DNA from: Candidatus Hydrogenedens sp.
GTDB taxonomy: Bacteria > Hydrogenedentota > Hydrogenedentia > Hydrogenedentales > JAEUWI01
NCBI GenBank assembly: GCA_016125095.1
Contig: WGMK01000014.1
Coordinates: 186,001-250,000, forward strand
Direction of reading: 5' to 3'
Length of the DNA: 64,000 nt
Below are positions 51,853 through 61,232 of this stretch, piece after piece; the first letter of the stretch is position 1; each line of letters starts with the position of its first letter. A program made the translations under genes and the position numbers. The notes under the pieces are model-generated. The model was not told the origin of the DNA. It ran no database searches and worked only from the letters and a program-made list of their open reading frames with translations.

Positions 51853-54210
51853 ATGAACCGCCCGTTTGTGTGGGCGGCAATCGCCTTCGCCGGCGGACTT
51901 TGGGCCGCCAGCGCCTTCGGAGCGCTCGCGGCGGCCTTGGCGGCCGGGGGCGCGCTGGCCGGACTGATTGTCCTAAAACGCCGCGATACGGTTGTGCACA
52001 CGGCACGTATCGCGGCGGTATTCTTTCTCTGCGGGGTGATTGATCAGGGGCTCAATCCGCCGCTTGCGTCTCCGGCGAGGCTCGATCTTACGCCGCCCGG
52101 CGAGTGGACCGCCGAGGTTGTCGATGCGCCCATTTTCTATCCCGATATCGATTTCGCCTCGCTGATCGTGCGCACGGGCAACGAGTCGTTGCTGCTGCGC
52201 TGGAGTGATCCGGGCTGGACCGCATACCCGGGCGATCAACTGCGGATAGCGGGTGGCGAGCGCACCCCCATTTCGAACGTCAATTTTGGCGTTGGCAGCT
52301 ATGAGGAATACCTGCGCGCGCGGGGTGTTTCCGGGGCCGTCTCGATTCGCGGGGACCGGGTCGAACTGGCATCCCGCCCCCGTTTCGCGCTGTGGCAGTC
52401 CCTGGCGCGCGTGCGGGAATTCGAGGCCCGGATGATTCTGCGCCTCGTGCCGGAGCCCTCGCAGCCCTTTTTGCTCGCGGTGTGGCTGGGCGACCGCACT
52501 CGGCTGACCGAGGATATCCGCGAGCGATTCGTGCGCGCCGGCACCGCGCATGTGCTCGCAGTCAGCGGCCTGCACGTCGGCCTGATATTCGTGACGGTTG
52601 AGACCCTGCTCAAGATGCTGCGCCTGCGCGAACGGCCCCGCACGCTCCTGGTCATCGTGGCCGTATTCGGCTTCGCGTTGCTGGCCGGCGCGCGCGTGTC
52701 CAGCCTGCGGGCCGCCCTCATGGTATCACTGTACGTTTCCGCGCGGCTGTTCCGGCGCGAACCCGACGCCCCGACCGCGCTCGCCATCGCCGCGTTGCTC
52801 TTCCTCGCCGTCAACCCCGCGCTGCTGGGCGATACCGCCTTCCTGCTTTCCTTCGGCGCGGTGGCATCGCTTATGCTCTACGCCGACCCGCTCGCCGATA
52901 TCCTCGCGTCTGCGCGCTGGATGCCGTTCCCGCTCGCGCGCGCGTTGGCAACCTGTGCCGCCGTGCAAATGCTCACTTGGCCCATTGCGGCACATGCGTT
53001 CCACGTCGTGCCCGTGGGAGCGGTGCTCATGAATCTCGCCGCGGTGCCGCTCCTGGCCGCTGTGCTTTGGCTCAGCCTGCTCATGACAGCGTTCGGGAGC
53101 CTCGCGCCGGACATCGGGCTACTGTTCGGGCATGCACTGCATTTTCCCACGCAGGCCATGGTTGGCATTGCGAAGTTCGCCGATCTGTTCTCGTTCCTCA
53201 GCCTGGATGTCACCCAACCGGCTCGGTTCGCCCTCGCCTGTTACTTCGCGGCGGTGCTGTTGCCGCTCGCCGCCGGCTATTTCCGTCCAACCCAGAGCCG
53301 CCTGCTCCGTCCGCTCGTACCCGATGTCTCCAGCCGCGGTGCCCGGTGGCGTACCGCCGGCATGGTCGCCGTGCTGCTCGCGCTATCGGCCGTGTTCTGG
53401 CGGCCCGCCCCGCCCCGAGGTGTCGTCGATTTTCTCGACGTTTCACACAGCGACGCCACGGTGATTTATCCCCCCGGAGGCGGCGTGGTGCTGGTGGACG
53501 GCGGCGACAGCAATGAATACGTCGACTACACCAAGACCGTCGTGCTACCCAGTCTCCATGCGCACGGCGTTACCCGCGTGGATGTGGCCGTTGCCACGCA
53601 TGCCGATCGCGATCACATCGGCGGCCTCATCACCCTGATGCAGCGCATGCCTGTTGGCACACTCGTAACCACTTCGGTCGAAAGCGGCAAGCCCCTCGAG
53701 GAACTGCTGCTCGCCACGGCGGCCGAACATGATGTCGCAGTGGTTCGCCTCAGCGCAGGCGAAGAATTCTCCGTCGGCGGCGCGCGCTTCGAGGCGTTGC
53801 ATCCGCCGCTCGATTATGCCCCGCCTGCGTCCAACGACACCTCCCTCGTGCTTCGACTCACCTGGCCGGGTGCAAACGGCGAGCAGCTTTCCGTGCTGCT
53901 TCCGGGCGACCTCGAGTTCGACGGCGAACTGCACACGATTCAGCGCGATTGCGCGGCCCAGGTGCTCAAGGCGGGACACCATGGTTCCGCCTCAAGCAGT
54001 TCCCAGATTTTCCTCGACGCGGTACGCCCGCAGCACGCAGTTGTCTCCACCCGAAAGACCGGCAGACTCAACGCCATCGGTGGTGCGGTGCAGGATCGAT
54101 TCGACGCTGCGGGCGTCACCATCTGGCGTACGGACCTTCAGGGCGGTATCCGACTGGAGGGGCCGCCGTTGCAGTTCACTACCGCCCGCAGCGTCCGTGC
54201 CGCGTACTGA
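51853..54210 (+). CDS. comEC: ComEC/Rec2 family DNA internalisation channel
   Basis: This 785-aa inner-membrane protein is the DNA uptake channel of natural competence. The N-terminal OB-like region (about 60-185) is followed by the competence domain with AHVLAVSGLHVGLIF and about nine membrane helices. A C-terminal metallo-beta-lactamase-like domain (about 535-770) has VATHADRDHIGGLI, LLPGDLEFDGE and LKAGHHGSASSSS. The metal ligands of that domain are kept (HADRDH), so it may have nuclease activity. It follows the 50-aa peptide by 22 nt and may share its transcript. No other competence genes are in the window. Confidence 0.92.
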   Translation: MNRPFVWAAIAFAGGLWAASAFGALAAALAAGGALAGLIVLKRRDTVVHTARIAAVFFLCGVIDQGLNPPLASPARLDLTPPGEWTAEVVDAPIFYPDIDFASLIVRTGNESLLLRWSDPGWTAYPGDQLRIAGGERTPISNVNFGVGSYEEYLRARGVSGAVSIRGDRVELASRPRFALWQSLARVREFEARMILRLVPEPSQPFLLAVWLGDRTRLTEDIRERFVRAGTAHVLAVSGLHVGLIFVTVETLLKMLRLRERPRTLLVIVAVFGFALLAGARVSSLRAALMVSLYVSARLFRREPDAPTALAIAALLFLAVNPALLGDTAFLLSFGAVASLMLYADPLADILASARWMPFPLARALATCAAVQMLTWPIAAHAFHVVPVGAVLMNLAAVPLLAAVLWLSLLMTAFGSLAPDIGLLFGHALHFPTQAMVGIAKFADLFSFLSLDVTQPARFALACYFAAVLLPLAAGYFRPTQSRLLRPLVPDVSSRGARWRTAGMVAVLLALSAVFWRPAPPRGVVDFLDVSHSDATVIYPPGGGVVLVDGGDSNEYVDYTKTVVLPSLHAHGVTRVDVAVATHADRDHIGGLITLMQRMPVGTLVTTSVESGKPLEELLLATAAEHDVAVVRLSAGEEFSVGGARFEALHPPLDYAPPASNDTSLVLRLTWPGANGEQLSVLLPGDLEFDGELHTIQRDCAAQVLKAGHHGSASSSSQIFLDAVRPQHAVVSTRKTGRLNAIGGAVQDRFDAAGVTIWRTDLQGGIRLEGPPLQFTTARSVRAAY

Positions 54211-54229
54211 TGCGGCACTGCCCGGTCGC

Positions 54230-54258
54230 TTGTTATTAACCTTGATTCGCGATACATT
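54230..54258 (+). promoter_or_regulatory. candidate promoter in an AT-rich gap
   Basis: TTGTTA (54230-54235) and TACATT (54253-54258) are 17 bp apart within the most AT-rich part of this region, 48 nt before the small gene at 54307. Confidence 0.4.
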
Positions 54259-54306
54259 ATAGGCAGGAAGCCAAGGGGGCTCCCCGATGGTGGTGGAGAG
54301 AACGCC

Positions 54307-54819
54307 ATGGTCTCGAAGTTTCGCAGTACGACCCAGGCGATCGCCTATCTCAGTCAGATCTTCCAGCCGCTGGCAGCCGATGCTCCGTTGCATCTTTCCG
54401 CCTTGGCCGGCGGCGGGTTTGTGCTCGCCGAGCGCACCATACCCAAGCACGATCTGCATGCCACGCTGGATCGAGAGTGCGGAAAGTTTCCCCAGGCCAC
54501 CGTCGTAATCGGCGAAAGCAGCGCCAGCCGCACCTACGGTGCCATTCAATGCAGCTGCGACTCCGAGACGCGCAAGTCGTGTCCGCACCATTGCCAACAC
54601 AGCTACGCCCGGCCCTTGATGCTGGTGCTGGCATCGCCCGAGGACGTCGCCGAGCGGGGGCATATCGTGGATCACATCGCAAAGGAAGTTCACGCCGACC
54701 TGAAAGCGGAGCGGCACCGGTGCGATCTGGACGAAAATGAAAACTTGGCGCATCATACCGAAAAGCGACGTGAACACGCAGAGAAGTCGTTCAAGCAATG
54801 GCTCGGCAAGGACCATTGA
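54307..54819 (+). CDS. unknown protein with Cys/His cluster
   Basis: This 170-aa protein is soluble, with no signal peptide or membrane segment. A compact Cys/His cluster, CSCDSETRKSCPHHCQHS (residues 80-97), looks like a metal- or cluster-binding site. The C-terminal 55 residues are charged and helical with many His, Glu and Lys. The ATG at 54307 has a GGAGAG site. It has its own candidate promoter and stands alone between comEC and a lipoprotein gene. I do not recognise a family. Confidence 0.72.
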   Translation: MVSKFRSTTQAIAYLSQIFQPLAADAPLHLSALAGGGFVLAERTIPKHDLHATLDRECGKFPQATVVIGESSASRTYGAIQCSCDSETRKSCPHHCQHSYARPLMLVLASPEDVAERGHIVDHIAKEVHADLKAERHRCDLDENENLAHHTEKRREHAEKSFKQWLGKDH

Positions 54820-54870
54820 TCGGTCGGAAAGGCTGGAAGTCCCCGAGATCCCTGTGGTAGCGTCAGGGGC

Positions 54871-54890
54871 CCGAACGGTAAACCATTCGG
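54871..54890. terminator. possible terminator hairpin
   Basis: A 9-bp stem with one mismatch (54871-54879 with 54882-54890, 2-nt loop) lies 51 nt after the Cys/His-cluster gene. No T tract follows, so termination is uncertain. Confidence 0.3.
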
Positions 54891-54962
54891 CCTCCATATG
54901 ACGTTCTCCTGAAGCGAGACCGGGCAGTGTGCGGTCCGTTCAGACTATTCGATGGATTTTCA

Positions 54963-56162
54963 ATGAATCGACCCGCCAAACCCTTCTTCGCCGCTTATGC
55001 AGGATGTCTCGTTGCTGCTACCGCCATCGGGCTTTCCGCCTGCGGTAAGGCCGCGCCTGGCTCGGGATACGCGGTAAAACCCGGAGAAATGGCGGTACTC
55101 TCCATCACGCCCGTCGAAGAGGTTAGCAGCGGCGATAACCTCTTTCCGGAAGGCGACTTCGAGGATTGGTGGGCCGGCGCGCCGAATCCCAGCGGACGCT
55201 ATGTGCCACCCGGTCCGGCATCGGGTATCGAACGGGTGGCTGGGGGAGAACCCGGTTCCGGACGGGGCCAATACGCCCTGAAGCAGACCTGGGCCCAGCC
55301 CGATTCCCGCTTCAACGAGCTCGGCCGATTCGGCTTTCATGTCGAGCCCCTGGAACCCTACGCGGAGTACAAGCTATCGCTGGAAGCCCGCACCAACAGC
55401 GCCATTCCCGTCCAGTTGACCGCACTCGGTCAGCAGGAGACCGATGGCCCGATGGTTCCATTGGCCATTCCCCTGCTTTCGATTTCCCAGTCCGAGGCAT
55501 GGCAACCCCTGGAAGCCCGCTTCGTTACCGGCGTGCTTCCTCGTATTGTCTTTACCACAGCGCTGACGCAGTTCCCGGAATCCGACGAGGCCCCGTTCCT
55601 GCTTATCGACAACATCCACGTCGAGAAAATCGCAGACGGGCAGAAGCCCGAGTCGCCCGCGCCGGATGCCGGCAGCCTTATCGCCAATGGCTCATTCGAA
55701 CTCTGGCCCAATGGCGTGGCGATACCTCTCGGTAAGTATCAGGGTCCCGACGCTGAGTTCTCCCGAATCGAGCCCTTCATGACCGTCGTCAAGGACGGCA
55801 AGATTGCCCTGCATCAAGTCTGGGAGAAGGGCGATGGCCAGGCGCCGCCCAGCAAGCTCTTCGGAGTTACGGCGGTCGTAGAGCCCAACAAGAAATACCG
55901 GTTCCAGTGCGTGGCCACGCGCCCCGGCGAATCGGTGGCGCAGATCGAGGTCTACGGCAAGAAGGCCGATGGCTTCCAGGCAATCGCAGCACCCCTGTTT
56001 CTACTTGACAAAAATGCGAATAACTTCAGTGCGTATGAAGGTAGCTTCGACAGCGGACCCCATGATACTGTGCTGATCGTTTCAAGGGCTGCCGGTATTG
56101 CGGCTAATGCGGCAAACCGGATTTTGTGGGACCTCTGGCAGCTAGCTCCAGAGGATTCTTAG
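54963..56162 (+). CDS. lipoprotein with two jelly-roll-like domains
   Basis: This 399-aa lipoprotein has a signal peptide with lipobox LSACG. It contains two repeated beta-sandwich modules. Each starts with a phrase typical of carbohydrate-binding or jelly-roll domains: DNLFPEGDFEDWWAGAPNPSGRY near residue 60 and GSLIANGSFELWPNGVAIP near residue 240. Each ends with a strand pattern like YRFQCVATRPGESVAQIEVYG. It may bind glycans at the outer membrane or cell surface. The sulfatase gene follows after a 102-nt gap with a hairpin. No catalytic motif is seen. Confidence 0.78.
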   Translation: MNRPAKPFFAAYAGCLVAATAIGLSACGKAAPGSGYAVKPGEMAVLSITPVEEVSSGDNLFPEGDFEDWWAGAPNPSGRYVPPGPASGIERVAGGEPGSGRGQYALKQTWAQPDSRFNELGRFGFHVEPLEPYAEYKLSLEARTNSAIPVQLTALGQQETDGPMVPLAIPLLSISQSEAWQPLEARFVTGVLPRIVFTTALTQFPESDEAPFLLIDNIHVEKIADGQKPESPAPDAGSLIANGSFELWPNGVAIPLGKYQGPDAEFSRIEPFMTVVKDGKIALHQVWEKGDGQAPPSKLFGVTAVVEPNKKYRFQCVATRPGESVAQIEVYGKKADGFQAIAAPLFLLDKNANNFSAYEGSFDSGPHDTVLIVSRAAGIAANAANRILWDLWQLAPEDS

Positions 56163-56200
56163 GATGGTTAGGTCGCGCAGTTCGACCATCTAGGCGCGTT

Positions 56201-56227
56201 GGCTGAGTTCGTGGTGGAACCTCAGCC
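56201..56227 (+). other. hairpin upstream of the sulfatase gene
   Basis: GGCTGAGTTC (56201-56210) pairs with GAACCTCAGCC (56217-56227) with one bulge. It lies 37 nt before the sulfatase ATG. It may be an attenuator or a processing or stability element. Confidence 0.3.
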
Positions 56228-56264
56228 TTGTGTGCGCGCAACTGCGCGGCGCGAGGGCGTCAAT

Positions 56265-57740
56265 ATGAATCAATTAAATCGCGGTTCGTTGGACCGGCGC
56301 GAATTTCTCAAGCGCAGCACGGCATTCGCCTCTTTGTGCGCCGCAGGGGCCTTGCCGGCACGGCTCGGTCGTGCGGAAACCACGCTCGAAGGCGCTTCGC
56401 GCTGGGTGGTTCTGATCACCATCGACACGCTCCGCGCCGACCACTGTTCGGTCTTCGGATATCCCCGTTCTACTACGCCGTTTCTCGAGCGTCTGGCAGA
56501 AAACGGCACCAAGTTCGAGCGCTGCTATTCGACGACCGGCACCACCTATCCTTCGCATACATCCATCTTTACGGGACTTGACTTGCCCCAGCACGGCGTC
56601 ATGGCGAACCGTAGCCCGGATTTCACCCACGAAGCCGTCACCATGGCTTCCTTGTTCGCTGGTCAGGGCTACAAGACGGCGGCCTTTGTCAGCGCCCCGT
56701 TTCTAACGAAGATCTCCGTCGGCTTCCAGCACTTTGATGCCAACTTGAAGGATGAAGCCATTCCGTACCGCTGGTCGGAAGATACCATCGGGGCGGCGAT
56801 GGCCTATCTGGAGAAGCAGCCGGCGGACGAGCCGCTGTTCCTTTGGGTGCACTTGTTCGACCCGCATGAGTGGATGAGCGCGAAGGAGCCCCAGGGCCTG
56901 CTCGAGTGCATGCAGGTGGATGCCGAAGAGCAGGAGCGCCTGTTTACTTACTGGACGGAAGTCCAGAAGAAAGAGCTGCGCGTTGATCAAACCTGCGTAT
57001 CCGCGATGCGGTACGGTCGGCGCGATTATTTCATCGAAAAGAACCTGCAATACGATTCACGCATCCGCTACACGGACGACTGGGTCTCCAAGTTGTTCGA
57101 GGTGGTCGAAGCGCAAGCCCCTAAGGACGGCGCACTCTGGTTGGTAACCGCAGATCACGGGGAAGCGCTCGGGTGTCACCACTACGACCAGCATGCGCGC
57201 TATCTCTACAATGACATTATCCATGTTCCGCTTATCGCCTACGCGTCCAATGGCGGTCTTGCAGGCAATGCCGTGTCCCAGCCGGTGCGGCACCCCGATA
57301 TCTGGGCCACCCTCGCGGCGCTGCAAGGGTGGAAGACTCCGGATGGCCACCCCGCTCGTCACGGGGTGCCGCTGTTTCACGCTGACGGCAGCGTCAACGG
57401 CGGCCTTGGCGACCGGCGGATGTTCGCACAGCGACAAGTGAAGCACCCCGAATACAAGACCTCCCTGTCCTGGGTCGATGATTTCGTGTATTGCCTGCAC
57501 GACGAGACGTACAAGTACATCATCAATGGCGACGGGAACGACGAGCTGTACCGGTTGATCGACGATCCGATGGAGCGGGTCAATCTGGTAGCCGAATTGA
57601 CTGCGGAAGCCGAAGCCTGGCGGGCCGAGGCGGCTAAACGCCGCGAAGAACTGGTTACGGGGAGCTTCGCAGCTGGGGAAAATGCGGCAGCGCCTTCGGC
57701 CGAAGAGGAAGAAATCCTGCGCTCCCTGGGCTACATCTAG
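56265..57740 (+). CDS. Tat-exported sulfatase-like hydrolase with Thr in the nucleophile position
   Basis: This 491-aa protein has a twin-arginine signal (DRREFLKRSTAFASL) and an alkaline phosphatase-superfamily domain. Metal motifs are LITIDTLRADH (D54) and LVTADHGEALG. The motif that normally holds the formylglycine Cys or Ser, C/S-x-P-S-R, reads TYPSH here, with Thr94 in the nucleophile slot. Formylglycine cannot form from Thr, so it may be a phosphodiesterase or phosphotransferase, like LtaS and other Thr-type members, rather than a sulfatase. The ATG at 56265 starts the Tat signal. It precedes the glycan-export block. Confidence 0.85.
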   Translation: MNQLNRGSLDRREFLKRSTAFASLCAAGALPARLGRAETTLEGASRWVVLITIDTLRADHCSVFGYPRSTTPFLERLAENGTKFERCYSTTGTTYPSHTSIFTGLDLPQHGVMANRSPDFTHEAVTMASLFAGQGYKTAAFVSAPFLTKISVGFQHFDANLKDEAIPYRWSEDTIGAAMAYLEKQPADEPLFLWVHLFDPHEWMSAKEPQGLLECMQVDAEEQERLFTYWTEVQKKELRVDQTCVSAMRYGRRDYFIEKNLQYDSRIRYTDDWVSKLFEVVEAQAPKDGALWLVTADHGEALGCHHYDQHARYLYNDIIHVPLIAYASNGGLAGNAVSQPVRHPDIWATLAALQGWKTPDGHPARHGVPLFHADGSVNGGLGDRRMFAQRQVKHPEYKTSLSWVDDFVYCLHDETYKYIINGDGNDELYRLIDDPMERVNLVAELTAEAEAWRAEAAKRREELVTGSFAAGENAAAPSAEEEEILRSLGYI

Positions 57741-57750
57741 CGCCTACGGC

Positions 57751-57779
57751 TAGACTTGCCTGCCGGTGACCGGTAGAAT
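57751..57779 (+). promoter_or_regulatory. candidate promoter of the glycan-export block
   Basis: TAGACT (57751-57756) and TAGAAT (57774-57779) are 17 bp apart, 102 nt before the methyltransferase ATG. Confidence 0.42.
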
Positions 57780-57881
57780 AGCCGGGTTTCCTTTGGATCT
57801 TGTTCCCGCGTATGCCGCTGGCGCGGGACCGTCGGCAGTTGGGCTTTGCCAGACGGCGATTGCCACTACGGGGAATTACGC

Positions 57882-58922
57882 ATGGGCAACAAGGTAGGGA
57901 ATTTTCTGGCCAACCTGAAGCGGCTGCGTCACGTCATCCGCGAGCTCAACGGCATCCACCGTGCCCAGGAAAAAGCGCTTGCTTCGCTGGATACTATCCG
58001 GAGCGACCAGATGGCGCTTGAGCACAAATTCGGACAACAACTTGAATCGGTCCAACAGGAACTTGCGGCGGTCCGGAAACTTGTAGAGGAAAGCGACCTG
58101 AGCCATTCGGTAGAAATGCTTGATGCCCGTTTCGCGGCCGTCGCTAAAACGGCGCAGGCCGAGCGCGAGGCGCTGGTGGCCGAGGTGCAGACGCTCAAGA
58201 ACCGCGCCGGCGGCCTCGAGGACCAGATCAAGAAAGATCGCCCGGTCTTCAATCGCCTGCGCGACAGCTGGCTGCATCCGGATTATTACTACAAAAGCAT
58301 CGTCGGGCTGATGGAAGACCGGCAGCGTCTCTTGTACAAGGCCGTTTCTCTGCTCGAACCGTCCTCCCGCGTGCTTGACGTGGGCCCCGGCAACTGCTTC
58401 GCCATGGAGGCCTTCCAGGCCAACGGCCACAGGCCCTTCGGCATCGGGCTGCAACTGGAATCCTACATCCCGCGGGAGATTCTCCAGTGCTATGAGCTCA
58501 TCGAAGGTGACTACAACCAGCACTCGTTTGAGGAGCCCTTCGACGCCATCTGGGCCTCGCACGTGCTGGAGCATCAGCCGAACAAACTCGATTTCGTGCG
58601 CAAGCTGCACCGCGACCTGAAGGAAGGCGGCTGGCTGTTCGTGCTGGTGCCGCCCATGAAGGCGGAAGTCGTCGGCGGCCACCTGAATCTCTTCAACAAC
58701 GGCTATCTCATCTACTCGCTGGTGGTGGGCGGATTCGATTGCAGCGAGGCGATGGTGACCAAATACGGCTACAATTGCGTCGTGTTCGTGCGAAAGAAGA
58801 GCTTCGAGATGCCCGAACTCCGCTACGACTCCGGCGATATCGAAACCTTGTCGCGGTATTTCCCCTTCGAGGCGACGCAGAATTTCAACGGGCTGCACCT
58901 GGAATTGAATTGGCAATGGTAA
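57882..58922 (+). CDS. coiled-coil SAM-dependent methyltransferase
   Basis: This 346-aa protein has a long N-terminal coiled coil (about 12-120) and a class I methyltransferase domain. The SAM-binding motif is RVLDVGPGNCFAMEAF (163-178) and the post-motif is FDAIWASHVLEHQPN. The gene is followed by Wzm and Wzt export genes, and the Wzt has a C-terminal domain. In the O9a system, the methyltransferase WbdD carries a coiled coil that measures and caps the glycan before Wzt recognises it. A similar capping role is inferred from layout and context only; no kinase domain is present. Confidence 0.82.
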   Translation: MGNKVGNFLANLKRLRHVIRELNGIHRAQEKALASLDTIRSDQMALEHKFGQQLESVQQELAAVRKLVEESDLSHSVEMLDARFAAVAKTAQAEREALVAEVQTLKNRAGGLEDQIKKDRPVFNRLRDSWLHPDYYYKSIVGLMEDRQRLLYKAVSLLEPSSRVLDVGPGNCFAMEAFQANGHRPFGIGLQLESYIPREILQCYELIEGDYNQHSFEEPFDAIWASHVLEHQPNKLDFVRKLHRDLKEGGWLFVLVPPMKAEVVGGHLNLFNNGYLIYSLVVGGFDCSEAMVTKYGYNCVVFVRKKSFEMPELRYDSGDIETLSRYFPFEATQNFNGLHLELNWQW

Positions 58923-58956
58923 GGCCGGTGAAACGCGAGCGGCGGGCCCGATACGC

Positions 58957-59769
58957 ATGATGCCCGCGATACTTTGGCAGACGATCGGTAGTCAGCGCCG
59001 CGGCTTTCAGTACTTTCACATCGCCTGGACCCTGGCCAAGCGCGAATTGAAGGGGCGCTATCGCGGCTCCTGGCTCGGCTTCTTCTGGACCTTTGTCGAG
59101 CCGCTGCTGCTCACCTTCATCTTCTTCTTCATCTTCGTGGTGATATTCCGCCAGGATCATCAGAACTACCTTATCTACCTGCTTGCCGGCATGCTGCCGT
59201 TCTTCTTCCTGAACAGCACCGTCGTCAAGTCCACCGTGAGCCTCTCGGGCTACGCCAGTCTCATCCGGCAGGTCTATTGTCCGCGCGAAGTCTTTGTCAT
59301 GGTGGGCGTGCTGAGCGAGCTCTACCATTTCGTTTTTTCGCTGGTCGTGCTCACCCCGTTCTATTTCTACTACGGCGTCCTGCCCAGTTGGCGCATTATC
59401 GGGCTGATACCGGCGCTGCTGCTCATCACGCTATTCTCCTATGGACTCGGCCTGTTCTGCGCCTCGTTGAATGTGTTCGTACGCGACACCCGCTTCTTCA
59501 TTACGCTTTTGTTCCGCATGTGGTTCTACCTCACGCCGATCTTTTACACCGTCGAGCGGCTGCACAATCTCGGCCCTACGGCCATCCACCTGTATAACCT
59601 GAATCCGATGGTGCCGCTGCTGGGGATTTTCCGCTGGGCGCTGGTGCCTGGCGAGTCGCTTCCGGCCCCGCATTTCCTTGGCATCATGACCGCCGAGATT
59701 TTTCTCGCCACGCTCGTCGGCGCCGTCTTCTTCGCCCGCAACGACAATACAGCGGTGAAAATGCTATGA
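58957..59769 (+). CDS. wzm: ABC-2 type polysaccharide export permease
   Basis: This 270-aa membrane protein has six hydrophobic helices and the N-terminal helix KRELKGRYRGSWLGFFWTFVEPLL, typical of Wzm/KpsM/TagG polysaccharide exporters. IRQVYCPREVFVMVGVLSEL and FRMWFYLTPIFYTVERL are further family segments. It forms the inner-membrane channel with the ATPase encoded next, which it overlaps by 4 nt. It carries lipid-linked glycans, such as O-antigen, to the periplasm. Confidence 0.92.
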   Translation: MMPAILWQTIGSQRRGFQYFHIAWTLAKRELKGRYRGSWLGFFWTFVEPLLLTFIFFFIFVVIFRQDHQNYLIYLLAGMLPFFFLNSTVVKSTVSLSGYASLIRQVYCPREVFVMVGVLSELYHFVFSLVVLTPFYFYYGVLPSWRIIGLIPALLLITLFSYGLGLFCASLNVFVRDTRFFITLLFRMWFYLTPIFYTVERLHNLGPTAIHLYNLNPMVPLLGIFRWALVPGESLPAPHFLGIMTAEIFLATLVGAVFFARNDNTAVKML

Positions 59770-61232
59770 GTGGCGAAGCATCGCACCAGCCCGGCGACGT
59801 GATCCGCTGCGAGGGCGTCAGCCTTACCTTCCGCCTGCCCGAGCGCAAGCAGGGCGTGAAGGATGTCTTCATGTCGCCGGTGCGCGCACTCAAGACACGC
59901 GAGTTCCATGCGCTCGACGACGTCTCCTTTCATGTCGGTCCTTCCGAAATTCTCGGCGTGATCGGCAACAACGGCGCAGGGAAATCGACTTTACTCCGCA
60001 TCCTTGGCGGCATCTACCAGCCGGACCGGGGTTCGGTGAGCGTGCACGGCCGCATCGGCATGCTGATGGAACTCGGCGCGGGATTCCATCCGGATCTCAC
60101 CGGCCGCGAGAACGTTTACCTCAATGCATCGCTCCTGGGCGTGCCCACCTCGGTTATCGAGGGCTGCTTCGACAAGATCGTCGACTGGTCCGGAATGTCC
60201 GAGTTCATCGACATGGAAGTGCGCCACTACAGCTCCGGTATGAAGGCGCGCCTCGGTTTCGCCGTGGCGGCGGAACTCCGGCCGGATGTGCTCTTGGTAG
60301 ACGAGGTGCTCTCGGTAGGCGACGCGGATTTCCGTCGCCGCTGCGACCAGCGATTCGAGGAGTTCGTGGCCCAGGGCACCACCATCGTGCTGGTGACGCA
60401 TTCGCTGCAATTGGTGCGCGAGCGTTGCACCCGGGCGCTCTGGCTCGACAAAGGGACGGTGCGGCTCATCGGCGACCCCGACGAGGTGCTCAGTGCCTAT
60501 CAGGCTGACCTGCAGGAGGTTCGCAACGCCACGCTCGCGCAGGACAACGAGAAGCGCGGCGACCCCGAGAATGCTGCCGAGACGGTAGCCGAGACGATGG
60601 AACTCGAAGCCGAGGCCGAGGTCGAGGCGGAAACGCAGGAAGTCCCGGAGCCTGCGGAAAGTGAGCCCGTGGCTGCCGCGCCGGCTCCTGTCATTCCTCT
60701 GGCGCACCCGTCCGATGCCAACCCGCCGGCCATGCCCGCTGCGCCCACCCAGCCCAAGCGCTGGGGCATCGGCGGCCTGCGGATAGAAGAGGTCGTGCTG
60801 CGTACGCGTGATGGCGAGCGCCGCTACTCCTTCGACATGGGGCAGTATATGCGCTTCGACCTGCGATTCCGGGCCGAGCGCCCTATCGAAAAGGTGCTCT
60901 TCGGCATCCAGTTGGCGACGGTCGATGGAACGCTTGCGACGGGAGTAAATAGCCTGCTGCAGGGGAAACCCGCCGACATCGAGCCGGGTCAAGGGTTGGC
61001 GAGCTTCGAGATTCCGGAGCTGCTGATTACCAATGGCGACTACCTCGTGTCTGCCTTCGCCTTTGTGTTGGATGGCGGCGCGCGTACCGATATTGATTAC
61101 TGGAAACATTGCAGTGTATTCGAGGTGGTCGGCGGACCCCGCTGGAAGCTGGGCATCGGCTGGCTTCCGCGCGTGGCGTTCCACCAGTTCCCACTAGAGA
61201 GCGGCGAACAAGACGAGTCCTCTGACTCATAA
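59766..61232 (+). CDS. wzt: ABC-2 polysaccharide exporter ATPase with C-terminal domain
   Basis: This 488-aa protein has the ATPase domain (about 1-250) with Walker A GNNGAGKST, signature YSSGMKARLGF and Walker B VLLVDEVLSVGD. An acidic Glu/Ala/Pro-rich linker (about 258-325) joins it to a C-terminal beta-sandwich (about 335-480) with IEEVVLRTRDGERRYSFDMGQYMRFDLRF and FEIPELLITNGDYLVSAF, matching Wzt-C domains that bind the modified end of the glycan. It powers export through the Wzm permease. The linker is unusually long and charged. A terminally modified polymer is expected from the neighbouring methyltransferase. Confidence 0.93.
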   Translation: MSGEASHQPGDVIRCEGVSLTFRLPERKQGVKDVFMSPVRALKTREFHALDDVSFHVGPSEILGVIGNNGAGKSTLLRILGGIYQPDRGSVSVHGRIGMLMELGAGFHPDLTGRENVYLNASLLGVPTSVIEGCFDKIVDWSGMSEFIDMEVRHYSSGMKARLGFAVAAELRPDVLLVDEVLSVGDADFRRRCDQRFEEFVAQGTTIVLVTHSLQLVRERCTRALWLDKGTVRLIGDPDEVLSAYQADLQEVRNATLAQDNEKRGDPENAAETVAETMELEAEAEVEAETQEVPEPAESEPVAAAPAPVIPLAHPSDANPPAMPAAPTQPKRWGIGGLRIEEVVLRTRDGERRYSFDMGQYMRFDLRFRAERPIEKVLFGIQLATVDGTLATGVNSLLQGKPADIEPGQGLASFEIPELLITNGDYLVSAFAFVLDGGARTDIDYWKHCSVFEVVGGPRWKLGIGWLPRVAFHQFPLESGEQDESSDS

